A DNA stretch of 46,515 nucleotides from Microthrixaceae bacterium (lineage in GTDB: Bacteria > Actinomycetota > Acidimicrobiia > Acidimicrobiales > Acidimicrobilacustridaceae): positions 1-46,515 of the forward strand of contig CANFHM010000012.1 of the NCBI GenBank assembly GCA_947446975.1. The letters run 5' to 3'. Positions 30,872 to 38,710 of the stretch are shown here, in pieces. Position 1 is the first letter of the stretch, and every line of letters begins with the position of its first letter. A program made the translations under genes and the position numbers. The notes under the pieces were generated by a model, which worked only from the letters and a program-made list of their open reading frames with translations, ran no database searches and was not told the origin of the DNA.

Positions 30872-31692
30872 TGCACCACGGGCACGAAGAGTTCGGCGAA
30901 CTGCTCGGGGACGGGCTGATGGGCGACGAACCACTCCGTGGCGAAGGCGATGGCGTAGATGTCCTCCGGCAGGCCGATGAACACGGCGAGGGTGCGGACC
31001 GAATCGGCCGATGCGCTGCTGGCCTGGGTGGCATGGGCGGCCATCGAGGCCCGTTTGCGATCGAGTGCGGTGGTCACGTCGACGGTATGGGTCAGCTGCG
31101 CATGCGGCGTGTACCAGTTGGAGAGATCCGGCGGCACGAAGCCGTCGGGGACCTCGAGGCCGAGACTGGCGGCGAGGTCGATGCCCCCGGACAGGAACTC
31201 CCGATCGATGGTGACCTCGACGAAGGGGATCTCGAGCGCGGCGGCGGCCGCCACGGCGACCTCATGCACGCGCACATGATCGGGATGCCCGTAGCCGCCG
31301 ACCGAGTCATCGGCGATGAGCAGGGCGGCGGATTCCTCACGCAGGATCGCGCCCAGCGCGTCGACAGCCGCGGCTGGTGCAGCCGCGCAGAACGAACCCT
31401 CCGGCCATCCACCACCGTCGGGAGGTTCGATGCCGGAGTCGGCGAACCCGAGGAACGCCAACCGATGCACTCCGAGCGCCTCGGCCGAGGCCTGCGCCTC
31501 GCGTCGACGTCGATCGGCGAGGGTCTCGCCCTGGGTGAGCAACGAGGGATCGAAGAACCCGGCGCCTCCGTCGGTGGCCAGCACCAGCACCACACGGTGA
31601 CCCGCATCGACGGCCCGGGCGATGGTGCCGGCGCTGATGAGCGCCTCATCGTCAGGATGGGCGTGGAGGAACACGATCGTGCTGGTGGTCAC
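30868..31692 (-). CDS. PIG-L (MshB/Mca-like) family deacetylase
   Basis: Zinc-dependent N-acetylglucosamine-type deacetylase or amidase (274 aa). The metal motif HAHPDDE is at residues 10-16 and the third ligand region GYGHPDHVRVH near 134-143. In actinobacteria this family includes MshB (mycothiol synthesis) and Mca (mycothiol conjugate amidase); the sequence is not close enough by eye to name it either, and no other mycothiol gene is nearby. GTG at 31692 is chosen because the homology begins there. It is first in an operon with a flippase-like membrane protein and an SDR. Confidence 0.82.
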   Translation of the reverse strand: MTTSTIVFLHAHPDDEALISAGTIARAVDAGHRVVLVLATDGGAGFFDPSLLTQGETLADRRRREAQASAEALGVHRLAFLGFADSGIEPPDGGGWPEGSFCAAAPAAAVDALGAILREESAALLIADDSVGGYGHPDHVRVHEVAVAAAAALEIPFVEVTIDREFLSGGIDLAASLGLEVPDGFVPPDLSNWYTPHAQLTHTVDVTTALDRKRASMAAHATQASSASADSVRTLAVFIGLPEDIYAIAFATEWFVAHQPVPEQFAELFVPVVQ

Positions 31693-31742
31693 CCGACCAT
31701 TGTGGCAGCAGGCGCAACGCCGCTCCCGCCCTTCCCGCGGAG

Positions 31743-31748
31743 TACCGT
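31743..31748 (+). promoter_or_regulatory. Candidate -10 box of the GT4 glycosyltransferase gene
   Basis: TACCGT, 34 bases before the GTG at 31783. The short leader would include the GGGGAGG ribosome binding site, so this gene is leadered. Confidence 0.4.
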
Positions 31749-31782
31749 GAGGCGTCGTCGTGCGTCGCAGGGGAGGTGAGTC

Positions 31783-32925
31783 GTGGCCGACACCGAACCC
31801 GTGCCTGATGGTGATCGCCCGCTGCGCATCGGGCTCGTCTCGGACTGTTACGTGCCCCGTCTCGGCGGTATCGAGATGCAGGTGCACGATCTCGCCCAGC
31901 AGCTCCAGCACGCCGGCCATGAGGTGGTCGTCATCACCCCGACCCCCGGCCCCTCCATCGTGGATGGTGTGCGCGTGCAGCGCATCGATGTGCCGCTGCT
32001 GCCCTTCGACATCCCATTCACCCGCAAGGCCTTCCGTGCCGTGGGTTCCCTGCTGCGCAGCGAACGGGTGGATGTCGCCCATTTCCAGGGTGGCATCGCC
32101 AGCCCCATGACCTACATCGCCGCCCGGGCCGCCCAGCGGGCCGGGGTGCCCAGTGTCATCACGCTGCACTGCGTGTGGGGATACGCGGCGCCCGGATTCG
32201 CCCTGCTCGACCGTCTCAGCGGCTGGGGCAGCTGGCCGGTGGTGCTCTCGGCGGTGAGCGATGTCGCCGCCGAACCCATCCGTCGCATCGCCGGGCCCGA
32301 CCATCCGGTGCTGGTGCTCCCCAACGGGATCTCCAACGATGCCTGGCGCATCGAACCGGCGCCGCGCACAGCGAACCGGGTCACGCTCGTGTCGGTCATG
32401 CGCCTCGCCCCCCGCAAGCGACCCATGCATCTGCTGCGGATGCTGCGCCGGGTGGTGGATCAGCTGCCGTCGTCGATCGATCTCCGGGTGGTCATCATCG
32501 GCGAGGGGCCCGAACGGCCGCAGCTCGAGAAGTACCTGCGCAGCAACGGGCTCACCGAGATCGTGGAACTGGTCGGCCGCCGTTCACGCGACGAGATCCG
32601 CGACATCTTCGCCACCGCCGATGTGTTCGTGGCCCCGGCGAATCTCGAGTCCTTCGGGATCGCCGCACTCGAGGGTCGCTGTGCCGGCCTGCCGGTGGTG
32701 GCCAAGGAACAGACCGGGATCCGGGAGTTCATCACCCATGGTCGCGAGGGGCTCCTCGCCGCGTCCGACGACGACATGGTCGTGCAGCTCACCCGGATCA
32801 TCAGTGATCACGATCTGCGCATGACGATGGCCGAGCACAACCGCAGCACCCCATCCCCGGTGGACTGGTCCGATGTGGTGACGAAGAACGTCGAGGCCTA
32901 CCGGCTGGCCATGACGCTGGTCTGA
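31783..32925 (+). CDS. Glycosyltransferase family 4 protein
   Basis: GT-B fold retaining glycosyltransferase (380 aa). The N-terminal domain has PRLGGIEMQVHDLAQQLQHAGHEV and the C-terminal domain LVSVMRLAPRKRPMHLL followed by the GT4 ExxxxxxxE motif in ANLESFGIAALEGRCAGLP. It should use a nucleotide-sugar to glycosylate a lipid or polysaccharide acceptor at the inner face of the membrane. A strong GGGGAGG precedes the GTG. Its end overlaps the convergent PAP2 gene by 28 bp. With PIG-L and PAP2/inositol-type neighbours, a role in glycolipid building is plausible but unproven. Confidence 0.9.
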   Translation: MADTEPVPDGDRPLRIGLVSDCYVPRLGGIEMQVHDLAQQLQHAGHEVVVITPTPGPSIVDGVRVQRIDVPLLPFDIPFTRKAFRAVGSLLRSERVDVAHFQGGIASPMTYIAARAAQRAGVPSVITLHCVWGYAAPGFALLDRLSGWGSWPVVLSAVSDVAAEPIRRIAGPDHPVLVLPNGISNDAWRIEPAPRTANRVTLVSVMRLAPRKRPMHLLRMLRRVVDQLPSSIDLRVVIIGEGPERPQLEKYLRSNGLTEIVELVGRRSRDEIRDIFATADVFVAPANLESFGIAALEGRCAGLPVVAKEQTGIREFITHGREGLLAASDDDMVVQLTRIISDHDLRMTMAEHNRSTPSPVDWSDVVTKNVEAYRLAMTLV

Positions 32926-33794
32926 GCCCCGGTCCCGGAACGATCGCCGCCGGAGTTCCGACGTCGTTGCCGGTTGCGGGCCAGCAGCTGCTGCAGGACG
33001 CGCGCGATGCCGTAGCCGGTGAGGAAGATCACCGCTCCGCCGACGGCGTCGAGCCAGTAGTGGTTGGCGGTGATGATCACCACGAGGATCGTGACCACCG
33101 GATAGAGCACGGCGAGTGACTTCGCCCACCAGGTCCGCACCCGCGGATAGAACACGGCGGTGCCCCACATGGCCCAACCGCAGTGCAGCGACGGCATGGC
33201 GGCGAACTGGTTCGAGATGGTCTTCATGCCCTCGGAGTTGAACGACCAGAACGTGGGGTACTTCACAAGGGTGTCGATGAACCCGTAGTGGGCACCACCC
33301 ATGGAGTCGAGCAGACGGGGCGGCATGAGCGGGAACGTGGCGAACCCGATGAGGCCGAGCAGTGTGCCGATGAGGAGCGTGGTCCGCCACAGCGGGTAGT
33401 CGTCGGGGAAGCGGCGGTAGAGGAACACGAGGGCGAAGAGGGTGGCGGCCATGTAGACCGAGCCGTAGAAGTAGTTGGCCACCACGATGAGCGGGGTGAA
33501 GTCCAGCGCCCACTGCTGCATCTGATGCTCGTGCCAGAGTCCGATGGCCCGCTGCCAGTCGATGAGCCTCTCGGCATTGGCGTAGGCCTTCGCCGGGTTG
33601 GCCGAGGAGATGTTGCGGATGCTCTCGTAGACGATGTCGACCACCACGACCAGCAGCACCTCGCGCCACCAGTAGAGCTTCGATCCGTCGGTGAGGGTGC
33701 GTCCGCGACGCCAGCGGGGCGCGACTGCACCAGCGGTGTCGGGGGAGTCGGCTCCGGCGGGGATCGTCGCCGTGTCGGTCGGAAGTTCGGTCAT
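32898..33794 (-). CDS. PAP2 / inositolphosphotransferase-like (Aur1-type) membrane protein
   Basis: Polytopic membrane phosphatase/phosphotransferase (298 aa). The catalytic residues lie in SLHCGWA (202-207) and HYWLDAVGG (His245, Asp249), the arrangement of the PAP2 superfamily, and the SLHCGW form is that of inositolphosphorylceramide synthase-like proteins common in actinobacteria. A preceding cytoplasmic segment RTLTDGSKLYWWREVLLVVVVDIVY is also typical of them. Its ATG overlaps the stop of the upstream lipoprotein gene (ATGA). It likely acts on a polyprenyl- or inositol-phosphate lipid at the outer face. Substrate not known. Confidence 0.83.
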   Translation of the reverse strand: MTELPTDTATIPAGADSPDTAGAVAPRWRRGRTLTDGSKLYWWREVLLVVVVDIVYESIRNISSANPAKAYANAERLIDWQRAIGLWHEHQMQQWALDFTPLIVVANYFYGSVYMAATLFALVFLYRRFPDDYPLWRTTLLIGTLLGLIGFATFPLMPPRLLDSMGGAHYGFIDTLVKYPTFWSFNSEGMKTISNQFAAMPSLHCGWAMWGTAVFYPRVRTWWAKSLAVLYPVVTILVVIITANHYWLDAVGGAVIFLTGYGIARVLQQLLARNRQRRRNSGGDRSGTGAQTSVMASR

Positions 33795-35269
33795 GTCGCA
33801 CCCACGATGACGGAGAGTGTTCCTGACATGGACATGACGTACAACTCTCCCTGATCGTCCTGGCCGAATCCGGTGAGGGTGCCCGGCTCGACGCGTGCGC
33901 CGAGCGGATGGTCATCGAGCACGACGTCGTTGCGGCTGAGGAGCCCCCGCAGCGTTCCGGTGCAGTGATCGCCGTACAGATAGACGCCGGCGAGGGCGGG
34001 GATGGCGCTGCCTCGGTACACGAATCCACCGATCACGGCACAGGCGCCGCCGTCGTGGTCGTAGGTGAGCACCGGCTCGATCGATGCATGGTCCCGGTCG
34101 CCGGCCGAGGCGTCGCCGGAATCCGTCGGGGCGTTCTCGTAGGCGTGATCTCCCTCCCGGGCGGGCCAGCCGAGATCAGCGCCGCCGGGGGAGTCGGCGG
34201 CGAGGCGGTCGATCTCCTCGGTGGTGTTCTGGCCGACATCGCCGATCCAGAGATCCCCGCTGCGACGATCGAAGCTGAACCGCCATGGATTGCGCAGCCC
34301 GGTGGCCCAGACCGCCGCCGCACCGCCACCGTGCAGGAACGGGTTGTCGGAGGGAGAGGAGTACGGCAGGGGGCCATCGGGGACAGCGGGGTCGATGCGC
34401 AGGATCTTGCCCAGCATCGACTCCGGATCGGCGGCGTTGCGGGCGTCGGCGGGTCGACCGCCATCACCCACACCGATGTAGAGGTATCCGTCGGGTCCGA
34501 GGGCGAGCTGCCCGCCGTTGTGGTTGGTGGCACCGCGATGATCGATGGTGAGCAGCACCGAACGACTGGCGGGGTCGATCCGGGGGCGGGGGACCGGGCC
34601 CGGTGTCGTCGGACCCGACGGCGCGGGCGATGGAGCCGGCGCCGCGGTGTTCGGCGTGGTTCGTGCGCCGGGTCGGATCGTGGTCGTGGTGGTGGGGGCG
34701 CCCGAGAAGTCCAGGGGATCGGTGACGACGTAGCTGGCCACGACGATGTCGCCGTTGGTGGCGGTGTGGTCGACGTAGAGGGTGCGGCCGTCGGAGGAGA
34801 ACGCCAGCCCGAGCAGACCGCGCTCGCCCTCGGTGGAGGTGAGCGCCGAGAGATCGAGCACCGGATCAGGAGCCAGCGTGTACCCGTCACGGACCACCTT
34901 CGCGGCACTGACATCCCAGTTGGTGTCCTTGGTGATCACTCGCACCCGCCCCTCCCGCTCGGCCACCCACAGCTGGTTGCGCATCGGTCGGGCGGTCATC
35001 GCCACGGGGTCGGTGAGGTCGGTGGCGATCGTCTCGAGGCGGATCCCGGCGCTGAACTCCATGGGGCCGGGCCCGGGATCGGCGGCTGGCGCTGTGGTCG
35101 TGGCCGGACCGGCGGTGTCGGAGCCCGGTGCGGTCGAGCCGCAGGCGGGCAGCAGCAACGAGGCGCCGAGCAGCACGAGGAGCCCGGTACGTGCGGTGCG
35201 GCGCGCCCATCGGCTGCTCGGTGCTGCTCCGGCCGCTCGTGGGCCCTCGTGCGTCGCCGGTGTGCTCAT
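33791..35269 (-). CDS. Sugar dehydrogenase-like beta-propeller lipoprotein (GSDH family)
   Basis: Exported lipoprotein (492 aa) of the glucose/sorbosone dehydrogenase (PQQ, soluble type) family. The signal ends in lipobox LLPAC with Cys43. Family motifs include VAEREGRVRVI, ERGLLGLAFSSDG, NHNGGQLALGPDGYLYIGVGDGG, GLRNPWRFSFDRRSGDLWIGDVGQN and GVYLYGDHCTGTLRGL. A Thr/Pro-rich low-complexity insert of about 45 residues, starting near GAPTTTTTIRPG, breaks the propeller between blades and is unusual. Its stop overlaps the PAP2 gene start. Start at 35269 fits a TAACCT box ten bases upstream. Whether it binds PQQ is unknown. Confidence 0.87.
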   Translation of the reverse strand: MSTPATHEGPRAAGAAPSSRWARRTARTGLLVLLGASLLLPACGSTAPGSDTAGPATTTAPAADPGPGPMEFSAGIRLETIATDLTDPVAMTARPMRNQLWVAEREGRVRVITKDTNWDVSAAKVVRDGYTLAPDPVLDLSALTSTEGERGLLGLAFSSDGRTLYVDHTATNGDIVVASYVVTDPLDFSGAPTTTTTIRPGARTTPNTAAPAPSPAPSGPTTPGPVPRPRIDPASRSVLLTIDHRGATNHNGGQLALGPDGYLYIGVGDGGRPADARNAADPESMLGKILRIDPAVPDGPLPYSSPSDNPFLHGGGAAAVWATGLRNPWRFSFDRRSGDLWIGDVGQNTTEEIDRLAADSPGGADLGWPAREGDHAYENAPTDSGDASAGDRDHASIEPVLTYDHDGGACAVIGGFVYRGSAIPALAGVYLYGDHCTGTLRGLLSRNDVVLDDHPLGARVEPGTLTGFGQDDQGELYVMSMSGTLSVIVGAT

Positions 35270-35279
35270 AGGTGTCCCG

Positions 35280-35285
35280 AGGTTA
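35280..35285 (-). promoter_or_regulatory. -10 box of the GSDH lipoprotein-PAP2 operon
   Basis: TAACCT on the minus strand ten bases before the ATG at 35269, so the message would have almost no leader. Confidence 0.5.
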
Positions 35286-35351
35286 GCGATGGTGCTGCGG
35301 CTCGGATCGGCGACCTCGGGCGACCGCCGCCGCCCGACGGTCGGGCAGGTC

Positions 35352-35403
35352 CTTCACCCTGCGTTCACCTGTCCGTTCATCTGGATGTCAGACGTTCATG
35401 AAC
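35352..35403 (+). promoter_or_regulatory. PHO-box-like direct repeats upstream of pstC
   Basis: CTTCACC, GTTCACC and then CGTTCAT lie at 11-base steps (35352, 35363, 35374), followed by weaker units ATGTCAG (35385) and TCATGAA (35396). Actinobacterial PhoP binds 11-bp direct repeats with a GTTCACC-like core, so this is a likely PhoP operator for the pst operon, about 150 bases before the pstC start. GTTCATGAAC at 35394-35403 is also a perfect palindrome. The rest of the gap to 35547 shows no further clear signal. Confidence 0.7.
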
Positions 35404-35547
35404 TGTTGGCCGTGGGTTGGTTGCCCGGAATGGGTCCCTCCCGTTCACTTGGGGCATCCGGTCGCTGCGGTCCCACACCTCGCGCCCGGGCCCCTCTTGC
35501 TTCCCTCTGGCCGCCCCGCCGGCCTGCCCTCTGGAGAACCCCCACCT

Positions 35548-36570
35548 GTGTCCGGAATCGATCTGCAGGATCCACCGACGCCGCCGTCGCCGGCTCCGGG
35601 TGCCGGCCGCACCAAGCGGGTCGTCACCGAGGTTCCCAGCGTCGTCGACCGTCGCTTCAACGCCATCACGATGGGCGCCGGCATCTCGGTGCTCGTGCTG
35701 CTGCTGCTGGTGGGCGCCTTCCTGCTCATCCAGAGCTCCGATGCCATCTCCCAGACCGGCATCCTGCGGTTCCTGACCCGCACCGAATGGCGCACCGACG
35801 TGCAGCCGCCGGCCATCGGCGTGCTCGGTCTGCTCACCGGCACGGTCCTGGTGGCGGTGGTGGCGGTGCTGTTCGCCGTGCCGCTCAGCGTGTTCTGCGC
35901 ATTGGCCATCACCGAGTACTCCACCGCCCGTCGTCGCAAGTGGCTCATCGGCGTGGTCGACCTGCTGGCCGCGGTGCCGAGTCTGCTGTTCGGTCTGTGG
36001 GGCTTCCTCTACCTCTCGGACAAGATGATCCCGATCTCCACCTGGCTCTCGCAGAACCTCGGATTCATCCCGTTCTTCCACACCGAGAAGAACGCCAGCC
36101 TCACCGGTTCGATCTTCATCGCCGGTGTGGTGGTGGCGCTCATGGTGCTGCCGATCATCACCTCGGTCACCCGGGAGGTGTTCTCGCAGACCCCTCCGGG
36201 CGAGAAGGAGGCGGCGCTCGCCCTCGGTGGCACCCGGTGGGGCATGATCCGCTCCGTCGTGCTGCCCTACGGCCGTGGCGGCATCATCGGCGGCTCCATG
36301 CTCGGTCTGGGCCGGGCGCTCGGTGAGACCATCGCCGTGGCCCTGCTGCTGCCCCAGGTGCCCCAGCGCATCGGCGACAGCATCCACATCCTCCAGAACG
36401 GCGGCGCCACCGTGTCGGGCTTCATCGCCAACCGGGCCGGTGCCGATGCGTTCACGGTCTCGGGGCTGATGGCCGCCGGCCTCGTGCTGTTCATCATCAC
36501 GCTGGCCACCAACATGATCGCCTCGGTGGTCGTGGCCAGGAGCCGTTCGGGTGCGGGAGTCGACCTGTGA
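35548..36570 (+). CDS. pstC: Phosphate ABC transporter permease PstC
   Basis: First permease of the high-affinity phosphate importer (340 aa from the GTG at 35548). A Pro-rich cytoplasmic N-terminus precedes six hydrophobic segments. PstC features include LAAVPSLLFGLWGFLYLSD, ALALGGTRWGMIRSVVLPYGRGGI (the ATPase contact loop) and LGRALGETIAVALLLP. GGAGA lies 12 bases before the start; the open frame extends 50 codons upstream through unlikely sequence. It leads a pstC-pstA-pstB-pstS operon in which every junction overlaps, behind PHO-box-like repeats. Confidence 0.93.
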   Translation: MSGIDLQDPPTPPSPAPGAGRTKRVVTEVPSVVDRRFNAITMGAGISVLVLLLLVGAFLLIQSSDAISQTGILRFLTRTEWRTDVQPPAIGVLGLLTGTVLVAVVAVLFAVPLSVFCALAITEYSTARRRKWLIGVVDLLAAVPSLLFGLWGFLYLSDKMIPISTWLSQNLGFIPFFHTEKNASLTGSIFIAGVVVALMVLPIITSVTREVFSQTPPGEKEAALALGGTRWGMIRSVVLPYGRGGIIGGSMLGLGRALGETIAVALLLPQVPQRIGDSIHILQNGGATVSGFIANRAGADAFTVSGLMAAGLVLFIITLATNMIASVVVARSRSGAGVDL

Positions 36571-37844
36571 GCACCGACACCACCTCCACCATGCCGACCC
36601 CGTCGCCCGCCCCCGCTGCGACCACCGCGTCACCGGCCCGCCCCGCCCCGCAGCGCCGGGCCCGCCGACCCCGCGAGTTCACCAACTTCGACGTCTGGGT
36701 CCTGGTCGGATCGGTCATCAGTGCGCTCTGCCTCAACTGGCTCATCTTCTACCGGCTCACCGCCGGGGCCAGCCTCTTCGGCTTCCTGCTGTGCTCGTAC
36801 CTCACGTTCCTCGCCATCTTCGGTGCGGTCACCGCTGATCGGGTGGGCCGACTCGTGGCCACCGACCGGGTGATGACCGTGGTGGTGGTGAGCGCCGCAG
36901 CCATCGTGTTCGTGCCCCTCGTGCTGCTCATCGGGTACATCCTCGTGCAGGGCCTCAAGGCGCTCCGCCCGAACTTCTTCATCAGCGATCAGGAGGGCAT
37001 CACCCCGGTGCTCCCGTCCACCTCGGGCGGTGCCTCGCACGCCATCGTGGGATCGATCGAACAGGTGGGTCTGGCCCTGCTGTGGTCACTGCCGCTGGCG
37101 CTCGCCGCCGCGGTGTTCCTCAACGAGTCCCGCAGCCGGTGGCGCCGTCCGGTGCGCATCTTCGTCGACGCCATGAGCGGTCTGCCCTCCATCGTCGCCG
37201 GTCTGTTCATCTTCGCCACGCTCATCCTGCCGTTCGCCAAGAGCGGCAATCCGCTGTTCGGGTACAACGGCTTCATGGCCTCGCTGGCCCTGGCCATCAC
37301 GATGCTGCCCACCATCACGCGCACCGTCGACGTGGTGCTGCGCCTCGTGCCCGACGGCCTGCGCGAGGCCTCGCTGGCGCTCGGTGCATCCCGGGCCCGC
37401 ACCGTCATCTCCATCGTGTTCCCCACGGCCCGCACCGGCATGACCACCGCCGTGGTGCTCGGCATCGCCCGTGCGGTGGGCGAGACCGCCCCGCTGCTGT
37501 TCACGGCGTTCGGCTACGACCTCATGAACGCCAATCCGTTCGCCGGGTCGCAGGAGAGCCTCCCGCTGTTCGTGTACCGCAACATCCGCAAGCCCGACCT
37601 CTCCGCCATCGAGCGCGGTTTCGCCGGCGCCCTCGTGCTGCTGCTGCTCGTCGTGGCCCTGTTCGCCCTCGCCCGCTTCATCGGACGCGATCGCTCCAAG
37701 CGGCGCGGCACCCCGAAGGGTGGCGGCGCCGCAGTGCAGATCAACCCCGACGACCCGCTCAACGCCCCGATCGTCCCCAGCACCGGCATCCCGTCCGGTG
37801 CGGACCCGTCCTCGCATCCCCAGCAGGAGCCGATCACCTCATGA
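36567..37844 (+). CDS. pstA: Phosphate ABC transporter permease PstA
   Basis: Second permease (425 aa), longer than the usual 280-300 residues because of a Pro/Ala-rich, then hydrophobic N-terminal extension of about 120 residues (extra membrane segments around [17 protein letters not shown] and [17 protein letters not shown]) and a hydrophilic C-terminal tail. The core shows [38 protein letters not shown] and [18 protein letters not shown], as in PstA. The GTG overlaps the pstC stop (GTGA). The extra N-terminal membrane hairpin also occurs in some actinobacterial PstA proteins; its job is unknown. Confidence 0.92.
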   Translation: MSTDTTSTMPTPSPAPAATTASPARPAPQRRARRPREFTNFDVWVLVGSVISALCLNWLIFYRLTAGASLFGFLLCSYLTFLAIFGAVTADRVGRLVATDRVMTVVVVSAAAIVFVPLVLLIGYILVQGLKALRPNFFISDQEGITPVLPSTSGGASHAIVGSIEQVGLALLWSLPLALAAAVFLNESRSRWRRPVRIFVDAMSGLPSIVAGLFIFATLILPFAKSGNPLFGYNGFMASLALAITMLPTITRTVDVVLRLVPDGLREASLALGASRARTVISIVFPTARTGMTTAVVLGIARAVGETAPLLFTAFGYDLMNANPFAGSQESLPLFVYRNIRKPDLSAIERGFAGALVLLLLVVALFALARFIGRDRSKRRGTPKGGGAAVQINPDDPLNAPIVPSTGIPSGADPSSHPQQEPITS

Positions 37845-38710
37845 CCGACATCCACGAAAGGGCACTGCCCATGACCGAGACCCTCGTCGCTGAAAGCCCC
37901 GCAGTCGGTCGTGCCACGATCATCGGCGGTCCGCCCCCCGGTGCCGCCACGCTCGAGGCCCGCGGCGCCTGCGCATGGTTCGGCGATCGCCTCGTGCTCG
38001 AGGGCGTCGATCTCGTGATGCCCGCCGGCCAGGTCACGGCGCTCATCGGCCCGTCCGGCTGCGGCAAGTCCACGTTCCTGCGTCTGCTCAACCGCATGCA
38101 CGAGCTCATCCCCGGCGCCGCCCTCGACGGTGAGATCCTCCTGGACGGCACCGACATCTACGCCACCGGCACCCGGGCCCAGCAGGTCCGCATGCGCATC
38201 GGCATGGTGTTCCAGAAGCCGAACCCGTTCCCGGCCATGAGCATCCGCGAGAACGTGCTCGCCGGTCTCAAGCTGGCCCGCCTCAAGTGCGATGAGAAGG
38301 ACGACCTCGTCGAACAGTCGCTCATCCGCGCCGGCCTGTGGAAGGAGGTGCGCGACCGCCTCGACAGTGCCGGTGGTGCGCTCTCCGGTGGTCAGCAGCA
38401 GCGTCTGTGCATCGCCCGTTCGCTCGCCGTGCAGCCCAACGTGCTGCTCATGGATGAGCCCTGTTCGGCACTCGACCCCACCTCCACCCGTCGGGTCGAG
38501 GAGACCATCGACGAGCTGCGCGGTGAGGTCACCGTCGTGATCGTCACGCACAACATGCAGCAGGCCAACCGGGTCTCGGACATCTGTGCGTTCTTCCTGG
38601 CCGCCGAGAACCAGCCCGGCGCCGTCGTCGAGCAGGGCCCGACCCGCAAGATGTTCGAGAACCCCGACGATCCCCGCACCCTCGACTACGTCGAAGGTCG
38701 CTTCGGCTGA
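37841..38710 (+). CDS. pstB: Phosphate ABC transporter ATPase PstB
   Basis: ATPase of the phosphate importer (289 aa). Walker [10 protein letters not shown] is at 70-78, the family segment VFQKPNPFP at 123-131, signature LSGGQQQR at 181-188 and Walker B with [10 protein letters not shown] at 204-213. [28 protein letters not shown] is the usual PstB ending. The ATG at 37841 overlaps the pstA stop (ATGA). A second in-frame ATG at 37871 has GAAAGG nine bases upstream and could be the main start; this would remove ten residues. Its stop overlaps the pstS start by one base. Confidence 0.95.
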   Translation: MTDIHERALPMTETLVAESPAVGRATIIGGPPPGAATLEARGACAWFGDRLVLEGVDLVMPAGQVTALIGPSGCGKSTFLRLLNRMHELIPGAALDGEILLDGTDIYATGTRAQQVRMRIGMVFQKPNPFPAMSIRENVLAGLKLARLKCDEKDDLVEQSLIRAGLWKEVRDRLDSAGGALSGGQQQRLCIARSLAVQPNVLLMDEPCSALDPTSTRRVEETIDELRGEVTVVIVTHNMQQANRVSDICAFFLAAENQPGAVVEQGPTRKMFENPDDPRTLDYVEGRFG

